Shown here one piece after another: positions 9,518 through 10,411 of a stretch of 10,411 nucleotides of DNA. A program made the position numbers and the translations under genes. Under the pieces are notes generated by a model. It was not told the DNA's origin. It saw only the letters and a program-made list of their open reading frames with translations, and ran no database searches. Where the stretch lies: NCBI GenBank assembly GCA_038133505.1, contig JAYPTI010000120.1, positions 1 to 10,411 of the forward strand. The letters are read 5' to 3'. The DNA is from JAYQUR01 sp038133505. Lineage in GTDB: Bacteria; Pseudomonadota; Alphaproteobacteria; MPNO01; UBA830. How positions within the stretch are numbered: the first letter of the stretch is position 1; the number at the start of each line of letters is the position of its first letter.

Positions 9518-9531
9518 GTATTGATCGATAC
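9518..9531. promoter_or_regulatory. Imperfect palindrome upstream of the acnA -35 box
   Basis: GTATTGATCGATAC matches its own reverse complement at 12 of 14 positions. It adjoins the acnA -35 box on its upstream side. It shares the ATCGAT-type core with the longer dyad at 9606-9622. Operator function is inferred only from symmetry and position. Confidence 0.3.
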
Positions 9532-9605
9532 GCCTCTACGCGCGATTTTCGGCGCCTCGTCCCCATATTACTCCCCTCGGCGACCGGAACGGGCCGCAAA
9601 CAACG

Positions 9606-9622
9606 TATATCGATCCGATATA
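9606..9622. promoter_or_regulatory. 17-bp perfect dyad, operator-like, in the acnA-ccmA gap
   Basis: TATATCG-ATC-CGATATA has 7-bp perfect arms around 3 bases, the geometry of a dimeric repressor or activator site. It overlaps TATAAC (9619-9624), a possible -10 box for + strand transcription into the hairpin region. No -35 match is seen 16-18 bp upstream of that box. I do not recognise the site as belonging to a named regulator. Confidence 0.45.
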
Positions 9623-9654
9623 ACAACATGCCTAACAAATCTTAATTCCGCCAC

Positions 9655-9793
9655 AATTGCGCCCTTGCCGGGCCGCAGTTCCAGTCCCATATGCATCTGT
9701 AGCCCCCTGGACGTTCTCCCCAGAACGTCCTCCCAGCGGAAACGCTGGATCCCTCCTCTAGCCGCCGGTCGAAAGACCGGCGGCTTTTTCTTT
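9655..9793 (+). ncRNA. Candidate structured RNA (sRNA or ccmA leader/attenuator)
   Basis: Four hairpins can be drawn in order on the + strand. H1 at 9655-9680 has ten pairs, one of them G-U, with a bulged C9674 and loop TTGCC. H2 at 9709-9730 is nine perfect pairs (GGACGTTCT/AGAACGTCC) with a CCCC loop. H3 at 9733-9748 is six perfect pairs (CCAGCG/CGCTGG) with a GAAA loop. H4 at 9761-9784 is the terminator. The linker 9749-9760 (ATCCCTCCTCTA) is unpaired and contains CCTCCT, the complement of a strong Shine-Dalgarno. No convincing protein frame or RBS is seen in this stretch. The 5' end is uncertain: a TATAAC at 9619-9624 would place it near 9631, giving about 163 nt. It resembles Hfq-type trans-acting sRNAs in having C/U-rich anti-SD single strands and a terminator tail. 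Because ccmA starts only 34 bp after the T tract, a cis-acting attenuator is an equal alternative. I do not recognise a named family. Confidence 0.55.
9761..9793 (+). terminator. Strong intrinsic terminator upstream of ccmA
   Basis: GCCGCCGGTC-GAAA-GACCGGCGGC is a perfect 10-bp stem with a GNRA-type tetraloop, followed directly by TTTTTCTTT. It works on the + strand, although the only annotated upstream gene (acnA) runs the other way. It must therefore end a + strand transcript beginning in the intergenic region. Confidence 0.9.
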
Positions 9794-9827
9794 GCATCGC
9801 GTCTCCGGGCGCGATATTCCGGCGACC

Positions 9828-10411
9828 ATGGACGGCTTCCGGGGACACGATCTGGCCTGTATTCGAAGCGAGCGGATCGTGTTCGAGGGTCTGGACTTCG
9901 CCGTTGCGCCGGGCGCGGCGCTCGTGCTCACCGGCGCGAACGGTTCGGGAAAGTCGAGCCTCCTGCGCATCATGGCAGGCATCGCACGCCCGGCAGCCGG
10001 CGCGCTCGTCTGGCAAGGCCGGCCGGTCGGCGACGATCCCGAAGCCTTTTTCGGCGATATCCACTATCTCGGCCACCGCGACGCGGTCAAAGCCGCTCTG
10101 ACTGTGCGCGAAAACCTCGCCTTCCACGCGGCCCTCCGGGGCGCGACCGGTTCGGTCGACGCGGCGCTCGACCGCGTCGGGCTTGCTGCGCTAGCGGACA
10201 TGCCGGCGCGGCTGCTGTCCGCCGGCCAGACCCGGCGGCTGGCGCTCGCGCGCCAGTTGGCGTCATCGGCGCCGCTCTGGCTGCTCGATGAGCCGACGAT
10301 CGCGCTTGACCGAGCCTCCGTCGAAGCTGTTATGGATGCGATAATAGCGCATCGGGCGTCAGGCGGAATCGTGGTCGCCTCGACGAACGTCCCCCTCGGC
10401 ATAGATGGAGC
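9828..10411 (+). CDS. ccmA: Haem exporter ATP-binding protein CcmA, 5' part
   Basis: The frame is open from ATG 9828 to the window end, 194 residues. It shows the ABC ATPase order: Walker A GANGSGKSS (36-44), a YLGHRDAVK region (80-88) followed by LTVRENL, the variant signature LSAGQTRRLALAR (130-142) and Walker B WLLDEPTIALD (151-161). The LSAGQ signature and the LGH stretch are typical of CcmA, the ATPase of the CcmAB complex in system I cytochrome c maturation; it works with CcmC/D/E to release haem-loaded CcmE on the periplasmic side. The usual THxPL H-loop reads STNVPL (185-190), with Asn187 at the expected His. The RBS is weak. The start lies 34 bp after a strong terminator, so expression may need read-through. 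ccmB and ccmC would be expected beyond the edge. Confidence 0.9.
   Translation, partial: MDGFRGHDLACIRSERIVFEGLDFAVAPGAALVLTGANGSGKSSLLRIMAGIARPAAGALVWQGRPVGDDPEAFFGDIHYLGHRDAVKAALTVRENLAFHAALRGATGSVDAALDRVGLAALADMPARLLSAGQTRRLALARQLASSAPLWLLDEPTIALDRASVEAVMDAIIAHRASGGIVVASTNVPLGIDG

Noticed and set aside
9655..9793. Identification as 6S RNA
   Set aside because: 6S RNA forms one long rod with a central bubble; here there are several independent short hairpins and no 5'-3' closing stem was found.
9521..10291. 256-residue + strand frame across the acnA-ccmA gap
   Set aside because: It overlaps ccmA in another frame and runs through the terminator and hairpins; the CcmA frame carries all ABC motifs.

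Overview
This is a GC-rich chromosomal window that fits an alphaproteobacterium, most likely Rhizobiales/Hyphomicrobiales-like. Three things point there: acnA diverges from a CcmA-type haem-exporter gene; a DUF1223 gene lies directly downstream of acnA; and a full-consensus CtrA box (TTAA-N7-TTAAC) lies upstream of a SleB-type wall hydrolase. No transposase, integrase, CRISPR array, tRNA or rRNA was seen. The genes look like ordinary resident genes, and the unusual signals are in the intergenic DNA.

Layout from left to right. (1) Bases 1-305 (+) are the C-terminal end of a luciferase-like flavin monooxygenase. (2) Bases 324-887 (-) encode a secreted SleB/CwlJ-like cell-wall hydrolase, tail to tail with gene 1. 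(3) Bases 888-1190 hold a CtrA box and a block of about 90 bp that is about 86% A+T. (4) Bases 1191-4067 (-) encode a membrane hybrid histidine kinase with PAS domains and a C-terminal receiver; one PAS looks like a fusion of two half domains. (5) Bases 4171-5793 (-) encode a thiamine-diphosphate enzyme resembling the acetolactate synthase large subunit. (6) Bases 5872-6597 (-) encode an exported DUF1223 protein with a thioredoxin-like CxxC. (7) Bases 6757-9456 (-) encode aconitase AcnA, with a clear promoter, a strong RBS and a textbook terminator. (8) Bases 9457-9827 are a 371-bp divergent intergenic region with operator-like palindromes and, on the + strand, a series of hairpins ending in an intrinsic terminator. 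(9) Bases 9828-10411 (+) are the 5' part of ccmA, cut by the window end.

The most interesting candidate is the + strand structure at about 9655-9793. It has four successive hairpins (the last is a perfect 10-bp GAAA-capped terminator followed by a T tract) and an unpaired CCCTCCTCT linker that can pair with Shine-Dalgarno sequences. It ends only about 34 bp before the ccmA start codon. It is either a free-standing small RNA or a transcription attenuator/leader controlling cytochrome c maturation genes. A 17-bp perfect dyad (9606-9622) overlaps a possible -10 box upstream of it.

Functional links: AcnA (an Fe-S TCA-cycle enzyme), CcmA (haem/cytochrome c biogenesis) and the exported CxxC protein suggest an iron/redox neighbourhood. 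The CtrA box suggests cell-cycle control of the wall hydrolase. The kinase and the ThDP enzyme lie in the same direction 103 bp apart, but nothing in the sequence shows what the kinase senses or what the ThDP enzyme uses as substrate.
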